Assembly: GCA_017443295.1 (NCBI GenBank)
Contig: JAFSNT010000106.1
Span: 1 to 54,646, forward strand
Origin: Clostridia bacterium
GTDB taxonomy: Bacteria; Bacillota; Clostridia; Christensenellales; Aristaeellaceae
Length of the DNA: 54,646 nt
Direction of reading: 5' to 3'
Part shown: positions 44,501 through 52,229 of the stretch, one piece after another
Numbering within the stretch: position 1 is the stretch's first letter
Layout: each line of letters opens with the position of its first letter
Translations under genes and position numbers: made by a program
Notes under the pieces: generated by a model
Seen by the model: only the letters and a program-made list of their open reading frames with translations
Databases searched by the model: none
Told to the model about the DNA's origin: nothing

Positions 44501-47500
44501 TACGATTTCGGGTTCGATGGCATAGCCTTCAAAGTAATATCTGCGTTCGTCTTCGCCTTCTTCCTCCTCCATCGCTAACGTTACCGTTATGCTCACGGGA
44601 TCAATCTGCAGCGTGCCCTGGGTGACCGTGACCGCGTAGTTATTGGAATTGCCGGTGATATTGTAATCGCAGGCATTGTTCCCGGTCGCCTCTGTTACGT
44701 CGGTCACGGAGCCGGTCACCGTGGCGGTGAGAACGTCTTCGCCCACAAGGTTGTATGTGTATACCCCGTCTTCCTTGGTCAGCGCCGTGCCGTTGACGGA
44801 CAGCGCATCCTGGGTCAGGGGCATTCCGTCATAGACCTTGCTGTCATCGCCGGTGGTGATGGTCACAGGCACGGGCGCAATCGTCATCGTGCTTTCGGCG
44901 TTCGGCAGGGAGATGGTGTAGTTCGCCGCGTCCCCCGTATCGACGCCGCAGGTCATGGAGAAGGCGTATTCGCCCGCGTCGGTTCCGGGAATTGCAATTT
45001 CTTCGTCATAGTCAGCGTCCAGATGCAGCCTGAACACGTCGCCCCACGCCCAAACGAGCAGCCTGTCGCCCGATTCGTCGTCCGCGCTCTGCCACGTACA
45101 GCTTTCGGACGGCTGATCGACTGTCGGCAGCTCAGGCCCGTGGCTCTGTCCGTCGTAGGGGATTTCCTCAGGACAGCTCATGCTGATCGTCACGGCCAGG
45201 GGCTGAATGGTTACCTCCGTATTGGTGAACGAGACGGTGTAATTCTTATCGTTGCCTTCTTTGGAGAAGGCGCAGGTAGGCGCGTAGGTCTGCTCGCCGG
45301 CCCCCACGCCCGCGCATTCCACCGTAAGCACGCTGTTGTCCGTCAGGCGGAACTTGGACGTGAGCTTTCCGGATTCTGTATTCATCTGAAAGCGGGTTAC
45401 CGCGCTGTTGTCCCCGTAGACGGCGGTCATTGCATCGGGCGTAACCGGCCCCTGGAAGGTGGTGACGCTGTTGACCAACTGAACCGTGACGGTCTGGGCC
45501 GTCACCTCCAGCTCGCCCCATTCTTCCGAAATATCGTAGTTGTCGGGGTTCGCCACCGCGGCCAGCGAATAGCTGCATTCGTTGTCGATCTTGCCCACGT
45601 CGGCCAGGCCCGCCGTGCGCATTTGGGTGAGCTTATCGCTGCCTACCAGCTGGTATTCACAGTAGACTTCATCGGTCCGCTTCGGCGCGCTGCCGTTGAC
45701 GGTCAGTTCGTCGCTATGCGCCGCGGATCCGTTATAGACCTTGGATGCGCTTCCCGTCACGATCTGCACGGGGAACTTGTTGACCGTCAGCACGCCCGCC
45801 GCCGTCGCGTTGGGGAACAGGGCCGTCATGTCCTCGCCGCCCTTGCGGATGGTGAAGGAGGTGACCTCGGCGTCCGTGCTTCCGGCGTTCGTCAGGCTGC
45901 CGGTCATGGTCACTTCCGCCGTATAGCCCTCCAGCGCGGGGTCCATCGTCACGGTGGTGTTTGCCGCCGTGGGGGTCAGCGGCGCGCCGTCGTAGGTTTT
46001 TTCCGCCGACGCCAGGATCGTCACGATTTCGGGGCTCGTCACCGTCAGTGTGCCCTTGGCGTACTTCACGTTGGTGAAATTGGCGGTTACGTCCTCGTCG
46101 TCCAGGTAAATCTTATGGGATTTGATCACATTATCGCAGAAGCCCACATCCGTCAGCGTGCTTGCGTCGGTCATGGTGGGCACCACGGAGAACCATTCCG
46201 CAAGGCCCGCGGCCTCCGCCGCCGTCAGCGGCGTGCCGTCATATTCCTTTGTGGCCGACGCCGCCGTGAGCAGCACTTCCGCGGTATTCTTTGTCACTGT
46301 CAGGGTGCCTAAGGTCGGGGAAATTTCATAGTTCCCTGCCACCTCCCCGTCCCAGGCGATCTGGCAGGTATTGCTGCCCGTTCCCACGCCGGTCTGGCTG
46401 CCCTGGAAGGTCACGGTCATCTTTTCATTGTTTTCAAGGGTGATGGTGAACGTGTCGCCATCCCCAACAGCCGTGTAATTGGACTCCAGCTCCCAGCAGG
46501 TTAGGGGCTGGCCGTCAAACTGCTTGCTGGCCGATTTCGTGGTGATCGAAATCTGCGCGGGGGTTACGGTCAGCGTGCCTAAATCGTCCACGATTGCGTA
46601 GTTGCCCGCCAGCGTGCCTTCGTCCCACTCGATGCTGTACGTGTTGTCGGCTGTTCCCACGGCCGTGATGGTTCCCGTGGCCGTTACCGTGGCCCCGTCG
46701 CCGTCGATCAGGCCGTCAATGGCCGGGGCGGGGTTCACGCAGGTGAGGGCCGTGCCGTCGTAGGGCTTTTCGGCGGAGCCGGTGGAGACGGAGACGGTTT
46801 TCGGCTCTACCGTCAGCGTGCCCAGTTCTTCGACGATCGTATAGTCGTCTTTGTTCGTGTCGCCCCAGTCGATGGTATAGGTATTGGCGCTGGAACCGGC
46901 GTCCGTTTGGCTGCCCGTCACCGTGACCACAATGGCGTCGCTTTCGTCCAGGCCCTCCACGGTCACGTCCGTGCTGGTCAGCGGCGCGCCGTCATAGGGC
47001 TTGCTGGCCGTAGGCGTGGTGATTTTCAGCTCCAGCGGCCCGCCCGCAAAGACCGTGCCCGCAAAATCAACGGAAAAGCTGGACTGCAGGTCGGCGGGAT
47101 AGGTGGGGGTGGCGACGATATCGTAGTAGCCTCCGCCTCGTTTCTTGGAAGTGATTTCCAGGCTGATCTGGTCGCCGGTAAACAGGGTGAATCGGTACGC
47201 CGCGCTGAGCGATCTGGTGCGCACGGCGGTCACGGTCTCCCCGGCGTGCGTGCCGTTGCCGTAGGAGAGGACGGGATCGGGCAGCACCAGATTCCCGTCG
47301 ACGATCTCCGCCTCGCCGCCGAAGAAATCCACGCTGAGCTGAAGCGGTTCCACGGTGAGGCTGCCAAGGTTTTCGTGAACGGTATAATTATCCGCTTTCG
47401 CGGTATTCCAGGCGATGCTGTAGGTATTTTTCGTTTCGCCGTTCCGGGTGATGGAGCCGGTGGCGGAAACCTGCGCCGTTTCGCCGTTGACCAGGCCGGA

Positions 47501-49423
47501 GAGGGACGCTTCGCTGTTCGTCAGGGGCTGGCCGTCGTAAACCTTTTCAGATGTGCCGGTGGTGACGGTAAGCGCGGCGGGCGTGACCGTCAGGGTGCCC
47601 AGCTCCTCCGTTACGACGTAGTTTTCCTTTCTCACGCCGTCCCAGTCGATTTCAAAGGTGTTTTCGCTTTCGCCCACGTCGGTTTGGGTGCCGGTGACGG
47701 TCACTTTGATCTCCCTGTCAATGGGCGGGGTGACAAATTCCGCTTCCTGGCCGTTCAGCGCCCGGCCGTTGTAGTTGGTGATGGAGGAGCCGATATTGAG
47801 ATGCACGTTGGTGAAATCCGCCAGCAGGCGATCCGCCTCCTCTTCCACGATGCGGATGCCGTTCTGCTCCACCAGCTTGACGTTCGCGCTGATCTTCAGC
47901 TTGGCGATGCGCGCCTTTACGTCTTCTTCCTTCCAGCCGGTTTCCTCGCAGGCCTGCTTCAAAGCGTCCGGATTGTTGGCGTAAATGCGCAGCATTTCTA
48001 CGGGCAGCTCGTCCAGGGGCACCGGTTCCGTTACGTATTGCAGGCTTTCCTTACCTTCTTCGTCGTTCAGGTAGATGGTCAGCCTGTATCCGGCCCGCAG
48101 CTGTACGTCGCTGGCCTGGCCGGTGAGGGGGTTCATGGCGTGAACGACCACCACGCCGCATACGCCGTACAGCGTTTGATTTTTCAGGGAGGGATCCACG
48201 AGGTAAGATACGTTCCGCGTGGCGGCGGCCTGCGCGCCCCCGCCGCCTCCGCCCGACGCCGTCTTTTCGGCGGGCTCGGTTTCGGTTCCGTTCTGGGGAT
48301 CAAGGGTTCGCCGGATGGCGATATCCACCTCCGGATTGGTCAGCGGCGTGCCGTCGTATACTTTTTCATCGCTGGCGGTGGTGATGGTGATGGGCACCGG
48401 CTCCACGATCAGCTGGCCGGGCACCTTTTCCACATTGGGAAAATGGGCGGTCACGTTTTCGTTCCGGCTGTTGTAAATCGCGTAATTGCCCACGGGGTTG
48501 GCGCTCGTTCCCGCGTCGGTCTGGGCGCCGGTGGCGGAAACCACGCACCTGAATTCCGAGGGCAGGCCCTCCACCAGCACGCCGGAGGCGCGAACCAGGG
48601 GCCAGCCGTCATACATTTTGCTGGCGCTCTGGGCCACCAAAGTCACTCTCCCGCCCCATATCCAGTCGCCGCCGGCGGGATAGAGATAATCGTCCTGTTT
48701 CCCGGTTTCCTGGTTCCCGTTGTTTTCATTCTCGATCCGCTTCAATGTATCGGGATTCTGCTGGAGCTGCTCGTCCACGAACCCTTCCGTGTCTTCTTCT
48801 GTTGTCTCTCTGATTTCGGGGGGGAGATCCGCCTGCCCGTTGCCGTTATTGTCCGTCAGGAGGGCCGTATAGCCCGAAGAGAGCTGGAAGGACTGCCGGA
48901 CGCCGCCTGCGTCAATATACGATACCTGGGTCACGCCCGCCAGCACCGTGATTTTGGAGACGCGCACCCCGTCTATCACCTGTTCGGACATGACGATCAC
49001 GGTGCCCCGAATGCCCACGGTCAGGGTGGAGGTCTCCACGTCCAGGGATTCGTTTTCGTCCAGCTTTTCCTGCACGTCCAGCAGCAGCAGGCCCTCCTTG
49101 AGGGTCAACAGCAGGTGGTTGCCCTGCTTGATGAACTCCAGCAGGCTCAGCTGATCCAGGGTGACGATCTTCGTGGCGTCCAGGCTGATGGAGGCCGTGC
49201 TGTCTTCGCCCGTGCGCATGGCTTCCCCGCTCTTAAAGCGGGCGTTTTCCATCACGAAGCGGGGCTTCCCGTTGGCGTCCAGGATCTCCACTTCCCCCTC
49301 GTAATGGAGCAGGCGCATGGTTTGGGCCGTATAATCCTCCGCCAGCGCGCCGCACAGGGGCAGCAGCGCCAGGAGGAACGCGGCAAACAGAACGATCAGT
49401 TTTTTTGCGGAAGATGTTTTCAT
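41534..49423 (-). CDS. Giant exported FecR/MBG-repeat protein
   Basis: About 2,629 residues from the ATG at 49423 (AGAAGGGA upstream). The frame is open 169 codons further but that extension has no signal. A signal peptide (MKTSSAKKLIVLFAAFLLAL...ALAED) is followed by a FecR domain (about 30-190, with VGIRGTVIVMS and KITVLAGVTQV) and a linker with GNGQADLPPEIRETTEED. About 19-20 repeats of roughly 80-110 residues follow, each with a YDGTPLT-like start and a GTLTV end, typical of MBG/YDG beta-rich adhesin domains. The C-terminal 160 residues are Asp/Pro/Glu/Asn-rich in 8-residue units. No LPXTG, C-terminal helix or SH3 anchor is seen, so attachment is unclear. Probably a surface fibre or adhesin. 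Confidence 0.85.
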   Translation of the reverse strand: MKTSSAKKLIVLFAAFLLALLPLCGALAEDYTAQTMRLLHYEGEVEILDANGKPRFVMENARFKSGEAMRTGEDSTASISLDATKIVTLDQLSLLEFIKQGNHLLLTLKEGLLLLDVQEKLDENESLDVETSTLTVGIRGTVIVMSEQVIDGVRVSKITVLAGVTQVSYIDAGGVRQSFQLSSGYTALLTDNNGNGQADLPPEIRETTEEDTEGFVDEQLQQNPDTLKRIENENNGNQETGKQDDYLYPAGGDWIWGGRVTLVAQSASKMYDGWPLVRASGVLVEGLPSEFRCVVSATGAQTDAGTSANPVGNYAIYNSRNENVTAHFPNVEKVPGQLIVEPVPITITTASDEKVYDGTPLTNPEVDIAIRRTLDPQNGTETEPAEKTASGGGGGGAQAAATRNVSYLVDPSLKNQTLYGVCGVVVVHAMNPLTGQASDVQLRAGYRLTIYLNDEEGKESLQYVTEPVPLDELPVEMLRIYANNPDALKQACEETGWKEEDVKARIAKLKISANVKLVEQNGIRIVEEEADRLLADFTNVHLNIGSSITNYNGRALNGQEAEFVTPPIDREIKVTVTGTQTDVGESENTFEIDWDGVRKENYVVTEELGTLTVTPAALTVTTGTSEKVYDGQPLTNSEASLSGLVNGETAQVSATGSITRNGETKNTYSIAWNTAKADNYTVHENLGSLTVEPLQLSVDFFGGEAEIVDGNLVLPDPVLSYGNGTHAGETVTAVRTRSLSAAYRFTLFTGDQISLEITSKKRGGGYYDIVATPTYPADLQSSFSVDFAGTVFAGGPLELKITTPTASKPYDGAPLTSTDVTVEGLDESDAIVVTVTGSQTDAGSSANTYTIDWGDTNKDDYTIVEELGTLTVEPKTVSVSTGSAEKPYDGTALTCVNPAPAIDGLIDGDGATVTATGTITAVGTADNTYSIEWDEGTLAGNYAIVDDLGTLTVTPAQISITTKSASKQFDGQPLTCWELESNYTAVGDGDTFTITLENNEKMTVTFQGSQTGVGTGSNTCQIAWDGEVAGNYEISPTLGTLTVTKNTAEVLLTAASATKEYDGTPLTAAEAAGLAEWFSVVPTMTDASTLTDVGFCDNVIKSHKIYLDDEDVTANFTNVKYAKGTLTVTSPEIVTILASAEKTYDGAPLTPTAANTTVTMDPALEGYTAEVTMTGSLTNAGSTDAEVTSFTIRKGGEDMTALFPNATAAGVLTVNKFPVQIVTGSASKVYNGSAAHSDELTVNGSAPKRTDEVYCEYQLVGSDKLTQMRTAGLADVGKIDNECSYSLAAVANPDNYDISEEWGELEVTAQTVTVQLVNSVTTFQGPVTPDAMTAVYGDNSAVTRFQMNTESGKLTSKFRLTDNSVLTVECAGVGAGEQTYAPTCAFSKEGNDKNYTVSFTNTEVTIQPLAVTISMSCPEEIPYDGQSHGPELPTVDQPSESCTWQSADDESGDRLLVWAWGDVFRLHLDADYDEEIAIPGTDAGEYAFSMTCGVDTGDAANYTISLPNAESTMTIAPVPVTITTGDDSKVYDGMPLTQDALSVNGTALTKEDGVYTYNLVGEDVLTATVTGSVTDVTEATGNNACDYNITGNSNNYAVTVTQGTLQIDPVSITVTLAMEEEEGEDERRYYFEGYAIEPEIVNASRTVDGAQTFLECIYNEDEDAYDFTLPYGGTLRVKSEGVYGAGNKTFTATTSVSGTSADNYNVTVSGAAIYVNPLVVRLQPGGDYWNSYEYDGRFHGDDLHVEADVEGFTPANQGGGHWIITWPWGDKLDVKISGGGIDVGSHPLSVETEFTVGNSDNYIVVVEEESIDLVIFERDLYIDTGSKDKPYDGTELTCWELDASDSEESTYACVQVGESNVFTVTLENGETITVTVNGSQTDVGESDNTVTIDWGSTKSTNYDVNYGYGTLEVTGITTEVVLKAGNASKPYDGTPLTSAAFTASGLPAGFTAAVTMSEDSTLTEPGTCENRIASYHIYKDDDTENDVKDWFTNVKCETGTLTVTFADTVTVDASATKPYDGTALTASSETLSVSGLPEGYTVEAAVTGSQLDAGSSNVTFTSCKILKAGQDVTHLFALETKGTLLVTARTVTLKLDGSNGDITYDGEYHGDGLEVAADGISVTSTDYGEGYWELEMPWEDTIEVNITGGDWDAGDYTLGCTWNVSSGDAGNYSISATGKNMKIKPAPLTILSASDSKEYDGTPLTCYALYANGEYMEEEASEIYVMLKNEETIIVTVTGSQTNKGESKNTYSIDWGEDAKSSNYNTTLLYGDLTVTANMSEVKITAASHSQTYDGSDACPTDQPEWDNLPDGFYGIAGSSGSQIAVGSSDNVVTSFAIYKESDNSAVTENFGNIKLFNGTLTVSPKSLTVMLPEEDRTKEYDGNVFRKFVTVDGIWEETISGYITCTETAVGGPYGLTFEPDAASAETAKNYSISVTGTLTIVSSGDPPADATTDSPTTKSIKPPEPDPTDPPENDPVDPQENDLDDPRENDPVDPQENDPVEPQENDPVDPQENDPDDPKENDPVDPKENDPDDPQENDPAESQENDPDDPQENDPDDPQENNPADPPEYDPEGGKGDDPEDNGEDDPEGNPEGNPEGNGEGNPEGGGEDGPEGGDGTESTPTNQTTP
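41712..42016 (-). repeat. 24-bp tandem repeat coding for ENDPxDPQ units
   Basis: About twelve copies of an 8-residue unit, ENDPVDPQ with variants (ENDPDDPK, ENDPVEPQ, ENDPAESQ), in the C-terminal stalk of the giant protein. The 24-bp period keeps frame, so copy number can change by slippage without breaking the gene. Confidence 0.85.
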
Positions 49424-49672
49424 AAACAAATCCCTTCTCTCTCTGTCCGGCAGAGGTGACCTGCCCTTACAGAACGTACAGATTTCGGAACGCTTTCCCA
49501 GCCCCACCGACGGGGCCGAAGAAGCGGAACGGGAAAATGCGGTGGCGTGCCGTTTATTGGCGGGAAAAACCGTTTCATTATAATATACGGGGGCCAATTG
49601 GCATATGTTACCCACAGAGAAAATTATATCCGATTTTATATACGCCGTCAACCCGGAAGACGGCGCTGAAAG

Positions 49673-49701
49673 CATATAAAACCGCGTCTCCGTCCACAAT
49701 A
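49673..49701 (+). promoter_or_regulatory. Sigma-F/sigma-G-like promoter of the recombinase unit
   Basis: GCATA (49673-49677), 17 nt and CACAATA (49695-49701) fit the sigma-G consensus with one -10 mismatch (C for T) and a spacer one shorter than in the spoIVB promoter. It also partly fits sigma-F (GTCCACAATA against GGNNANAHTR). No sigma-A promoter was seen in this gap. The predicted start near 49708 is 24 nt before the 61-residue ORF. Confidence 0.45.
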
Positions 49702-49731
49702 GGAACGAATATAAAGAAAGCGGGTGAACGT

Positions 49732-49917
49732 ATGGTGATCGCGGAAATAAGGGAGGAAAGGGCGACCGTTCGGATCCATGACGGCTATTGCCGTCAGGAG
49801 GCGGGCCGGGCCATGGCGGAGGCCGGCCGCATCGTGTCCCAGGCGTACCGCCGCCGCCTAAACGGGGCGGCTCCGGCGTTATTTGAAAGCGCTGCCATAT
49901 CATGGATGAACCGTTGA
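49732..49917 (+). CDS. 61-residue ORF ahead of the recombinase, possible directionality factor
   Basis: A small basic protein (MVIAEIREERATVRIHDGYC..., pI likely high) with a GGGTGA ribosome site 8 nt upstream. It ends 49 bp before the recombinase and shares its promoter. No family was recognised. The middle (EAGRAMAEAGRIVSQAYRRRL) is a predicted helix. Size and position resemble recombination directionality factors of serine integrases, such as SprB of SPbeta (58 residues), but there is no sequence proof. It could also be a leader ORF. Confidence 0.55.
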   Translation: MVIAEIREERATVRIHDGYCRQEAGRAMAEAGRIVSQAYRRRLNGAAPALFESAAISWMNR

Positions 49918-49966
49918 CAGGAGGGGACATTCTTTCTTATGATAGGAACCGGAAAGGAGGTTTTGC

Positions 49967-51544
49967 ATGGAGCAATATGCGAAGTATCTTCGCAAATCGC
50001 GCTTTGACCGCGACTACGCGGAATTGAGCGTGGAGGAAACACTGAAGCGTCACGAAGCCATTTTGGACAAGCTGGCCAAGGAAAGAGGATACCATATTGC
50101 CAAAACCTATCACGAAGTCGTTTCCGGCGAATCCATCGCCGCCCGGCCCATGGTGCGTAAGCTGCTGGCGGAGGTGAACGCGGGCCTGTACGCAGGGGTG
50201 CTGGTGGTGGATTTGGAGCGTTTGGCCCGGGGCAACAGCGCCGATCAGGCGTACATCAGCCAGGTGTTCCAATTCTCCGAGACCAAGATCATCACCCCCG
50301 CCAAGGTGTACGACCCCGGCAACGAATTTGACGAGGAGTATTTTGAATTCGGCCTGTTCATGAGCAGGCGCGAATACAAAACCATCAACCGCCGCCTGAT
50401 CAGGGGCCGGGAAAGCAGCGCCGCAGAAGGAAAATACTTAGGCAGCGTCCCGCCGTACGGATACAGGCGGGTAAAGCTGAAAAACGAAAAGGGCTACACC
50501 TTAGAGCCTGACCCGGTGGAGGGGCCGGTGGTGCAAAGAATTTTCGAGCTGTTTCTCCAGCGGGAGGGCACCCGGAAAATCGCCAACGCCCTGAACGATG
50601 CGTCCATCCCCACCCGCCACGGCGAAAAGTGGACCTACGCCACGATTTCCAATATCCTCACCAATCCGGTCTACATGGGAAAGATCAAACGGGGGTATTG
50701 CAAACAGATCAGAAGCGTGGAAAACGGCCAGGCGGTCAAGCGCGTGAAGCACCTGAAAAACATGGCGGACTATACGGTGTTCGACGGGCTTCACCCGGCG
50801 CTGATCGACGAAGAAACCTTCGGGCGCGCCCAGGAAATCCGCGCTGGGAAACAGCCCGCCGTCCGGGTGAAGGACAGCCATGCGCTGCAAAACGCCTTTG
50901 CGGGACTGATGTACTGCGCCTGCTGCGGCAAGCGGGTGGCCCGCACCACCCTGGCCGCGTCCCAGAAGGGCCGCGTCCGGGTGCGGTGCGTGAACATGCG
51001 CGCCTGCCATAACGCCACAGCGGATTACGCCCTGGTGGAACAGGCGATCATCGACGCGCTCCGGCAATGGCTGGAGGGCTATCGGGTGAAGATCGAAACC
51101 GTGGGCTTTGCGGAGGAAATCGCCCGGGGCCGCGCGCAGATGGAAAAGCTGGAGCAGGACATACAAAGGATACAGGCCCAATTGGAAAACGCCTACGACC
51201 TGGTGGAGCAGGGCCTGTACACCCCGGAATTTTTCAGGGAGCGCCGGGAAAAGCTGACCGCCGCCCTGTCGGAAACGGAGGGCAGAAAAGCCGCCCTTGG
51301 GAAAAGCGTCGAAGAGCTGGAACAGCGGGAAGCCTCCCGGTGCAGCCTGATCCCCCATACGGAAGCGCTGCTGGAAAGCTACGGGGATATGACGGCGGCG
51401 GAGCGGAACAGGCTGCTGAAGGTCATCCTGCGCCGCATCGAGTACCGGAAAGGCCCCGACGGGAAAATCGTCATCGACCTGTTTCCCCAGCTTCCCCGCT
51501 TTGAGCCGGAAAACCGGGGGCAAGGCTCGGCATCATCCAAATGA
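49967..51544 (+). CDS. Large serine recombinase of the SpoIVCA/skin type
   Basis: A 525-residue site-specific recombinase. The resolvase-type catalytic domain (about 1-145) has the nucleophile Ser11 in YLRKSR and the arginine motif [10 protein letters not shown] (82-89). The Recombinase domain (about 165-270) follows, with GYRR...[32 protein letters not shown] zinc-ribbon (about 312-350, CACCGK...CVNMRACHN), a coiled coil (about 385-470) and a short tail complete it. AGGAGG lies 6 nt upstream of the ATG. The stop codon TGA (51542-51544) is inside the right attachment site, 2 bp from the core, the usual place for a serine integrase gene. All catalytic residues are intact. It should excise and possibly integrate the element. 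Confidence 0.92.
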   Translation: MEQYAKYLRKSRFDRDYAELSVEETLKRHEAILDKLAKERGYHIAKTYHEVVSGESIAARPMVRKLLAEVNAGLYAGVLVVDLERLARGNSADQAYISQVFQFSETKIITPAKVYDPGNEFDEEYFEFGLFMSRREYKTINRRLIRGRESSAAEGKYLGSVPPYGYRRVKLKNEKGYTLEPDPVEGPVVQRIFELFLQREGTRKIANALNDASIPTRHGEKWTYATISNILTNPVYMGKIKRGYCKQIRSVENGQAVKRVKHLKNMADYTVFDGLHPALIDEETFGRAQEIRAGKQPAVRVKDSHALQNAFAGLMYCACCGKRVARTTLAASQKGRVRVRCVNMRACHNATADYALVEQAIIDALRQWLEGYRVKIETVGFAEEIARGRAQMEKLEQDIQRIQAQLENAYDLVEQGLYTPEFFRERREKLTAALSETEGRKAALGKSVEELEQREASRCSLIPHTEALLESYGDMTAAERNRLLKVILRRIEYRKGPDGKIVIDLFPQLPRFEPENRGQGSASSK

Positions 51545-51569
51545 CTCACGTGTTTGTGGACGATCCCAC
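51532..51569. other. Right junction (attR-like) of the element
   Basis: The element-side half (51532-51550) carries ATCAT (51532-51536) and ATGAC (51541-51545), the mirror of ATGAT and GTCAT at the left junction, each at the same distance from the G/T centre. The chromosomal half (51551-51569) ends in CCCAC (51565-51569), the mirror of GTGGG at 39107-39111. The overlapping recombinase stop and SpoIVB Thr-His-Val codons share this site. Confidence 0.75.
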
Positions 51570-51636
51570 CCAGGGCTACGGCGTGTATATCGAATGGATG
51601 CTTTCCACCGCCGAAAAAATGGACGAGGCGGCGTAA
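51550..51636 (+). CDS. spoIVB: SpoIVB C-terminal fragment (3' end of interrupted gene)
   Basis: GTG-TTT-GTG-GAC... encodes V then [17 protein letters not shown] and a tail ending in DEAA, the conserved end of SpoIVB after GAVTHV. It has no ribosome site of its own beyond the recombinase stop overlap, and no start upstream except ATG 51541 inside attR. It is followed directly by a strong terminator, as expected for a true gene end. Joined at T-H-V to 37970-39127 it gives 413 residues. Confidence 0.9.
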   Translation: MFVDDPTQGYGVYIEWMLSTAEKMDEAA

Positions 51637-51649
51637 TATATGCGCACAG

Positions 51650-51695
51650 CGGCGCGTTCTTCACCGAAACGGCGGAAGAACGCGCCGTTGTTTTT
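51650..51695 (+). terminator. Terminator of spoIVB
   Basis: A perfect 13-bp stem, CGGCGCGTTCTTC (51650-51662) and GAAGAACGCGCCG (51675-51687), followed by TTGTTTTT. It lies 13 bp past the SpoIVB stop. Confidence 0.9.
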
Positions 51696-51716
51696 CTCTT
51701 CTTTTTTTGGTATACT
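51688..51716 (+). promoter_or_regulatory. Promoter of the GNAT pair
   Basis: TTGTTT, 17 nt and TATACT (51711-51716). The -10 context TTGGTATACTTAAG is like that at 11318. Confidence 0.55.
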
Positions 51717-51749
51717 TAAGATGAAAGGTTTGGATGCGGAGGCGGGAAC

Positions 51750-52202
51750 ATGGCGATCGTTTACAGAAGATTAAGGGATGAAGACCTGGATACGTTTATT
51801 GCAATGAGAATCCGCCAGCTGCGGGAGGAAGGCGCGAAGGAAGAAATCGACCTGGTACCCGCGCTAAAGGACTATTATCGGCGGCATATTGCGGACGGCA
51901 CGTTCCTTTCCTGGCTCGCCGTGGACGGTGAAACGATCGTGGGAACCAGCGGCATGTCCATCGTGGAAAAGCCGCCTTACTTTGGCTGTCCCAGCGGCAA
52001 AATCGGTCTTTTATCCAGCATGTTCACGGAAAAAGCCTACCGCAGGCAGGGAATCGCCCGGGAATTGCTGTCCCGGGTGGTGAGAGAAGCGAGGGAAAAG
52101 GGCTGCGGGGCCGTGCAAATCACCGCTTCGGATATGGGCGTGCTGCTGTATACGGATTTTGGTTTTATGAAGAATCCCAACTTTATGCAGCTTAAGCTGT
52201 GA
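51750..52202 (+). CDS. GNAT-family N-acetyltransferase
   Basis: A 150-residue protein. The acetyl-CoA loop is AYRRQGIAREL (Q/RxxGxA), followed by VVREAREKGCGAVQITASDMG and the C-terminal YTDFGF. The N-terminal MAIVYRRLRDEDLDTFIAMRIRQLREEG is typical. The substrate is unknown. It leads a two-gene unit with a second GNAT gene 27 bp downstream. Confidence 0.85.
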   Translation: MAIVYRRLRDEDLDTFIAMRIRQLREEGAKEEIDLVPALKDYYRRHIADGTFLSWLAVDGETIVGTSGMSIVEKPPYFGCPSGKIGLLSSMFTEKAYRRQGIARELLSRVVREAREKGCGAVQITASDMGVLLYTDFGFMKNPNFMQLKL

Positions 52203-52229
52203 AGCGCGTGCTTGTATACGGAGGAAGAA

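Larger units (their letters stand above)
39126..51550. mobile_element. 12,425-bp spoIVB-intervening element, skin-like
   Basis: Bounded by TGAC(C/T)CACGTG direct repeats inside spoIVB (39118-39127 and 51543-51552). Contents in order: a bidirectional terminator, CHASE2-PP2C gene (minus), giant FecR/MBG gene (minus), a sigma-F/G-like promoter, a 61-residue ORF (plus) and a serine recombinase (plus) ending in the right junction. No phage structural, replication or lysis genes are present, unlike skin or SPbeta. Removing the interval fuses ACC/ACT-CAC-GTG in frame and restores SpoIVB. Base composition looks like the surroundings, so the element is adapted to the host. Excision itself is inferred, not shown. 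Confidence 0.85.

Noticed and set aside
45023..49459. Long plus-strand open frames (up to about 850 codons) opposite the giant MBG gene
   Set aside because: They mirror the repeated, GC-rich MBG coding sequence in another frame and lack ribosome sites and recognisable domains. The minus-strand product has a signal peptide, FecR and MBG repeats.
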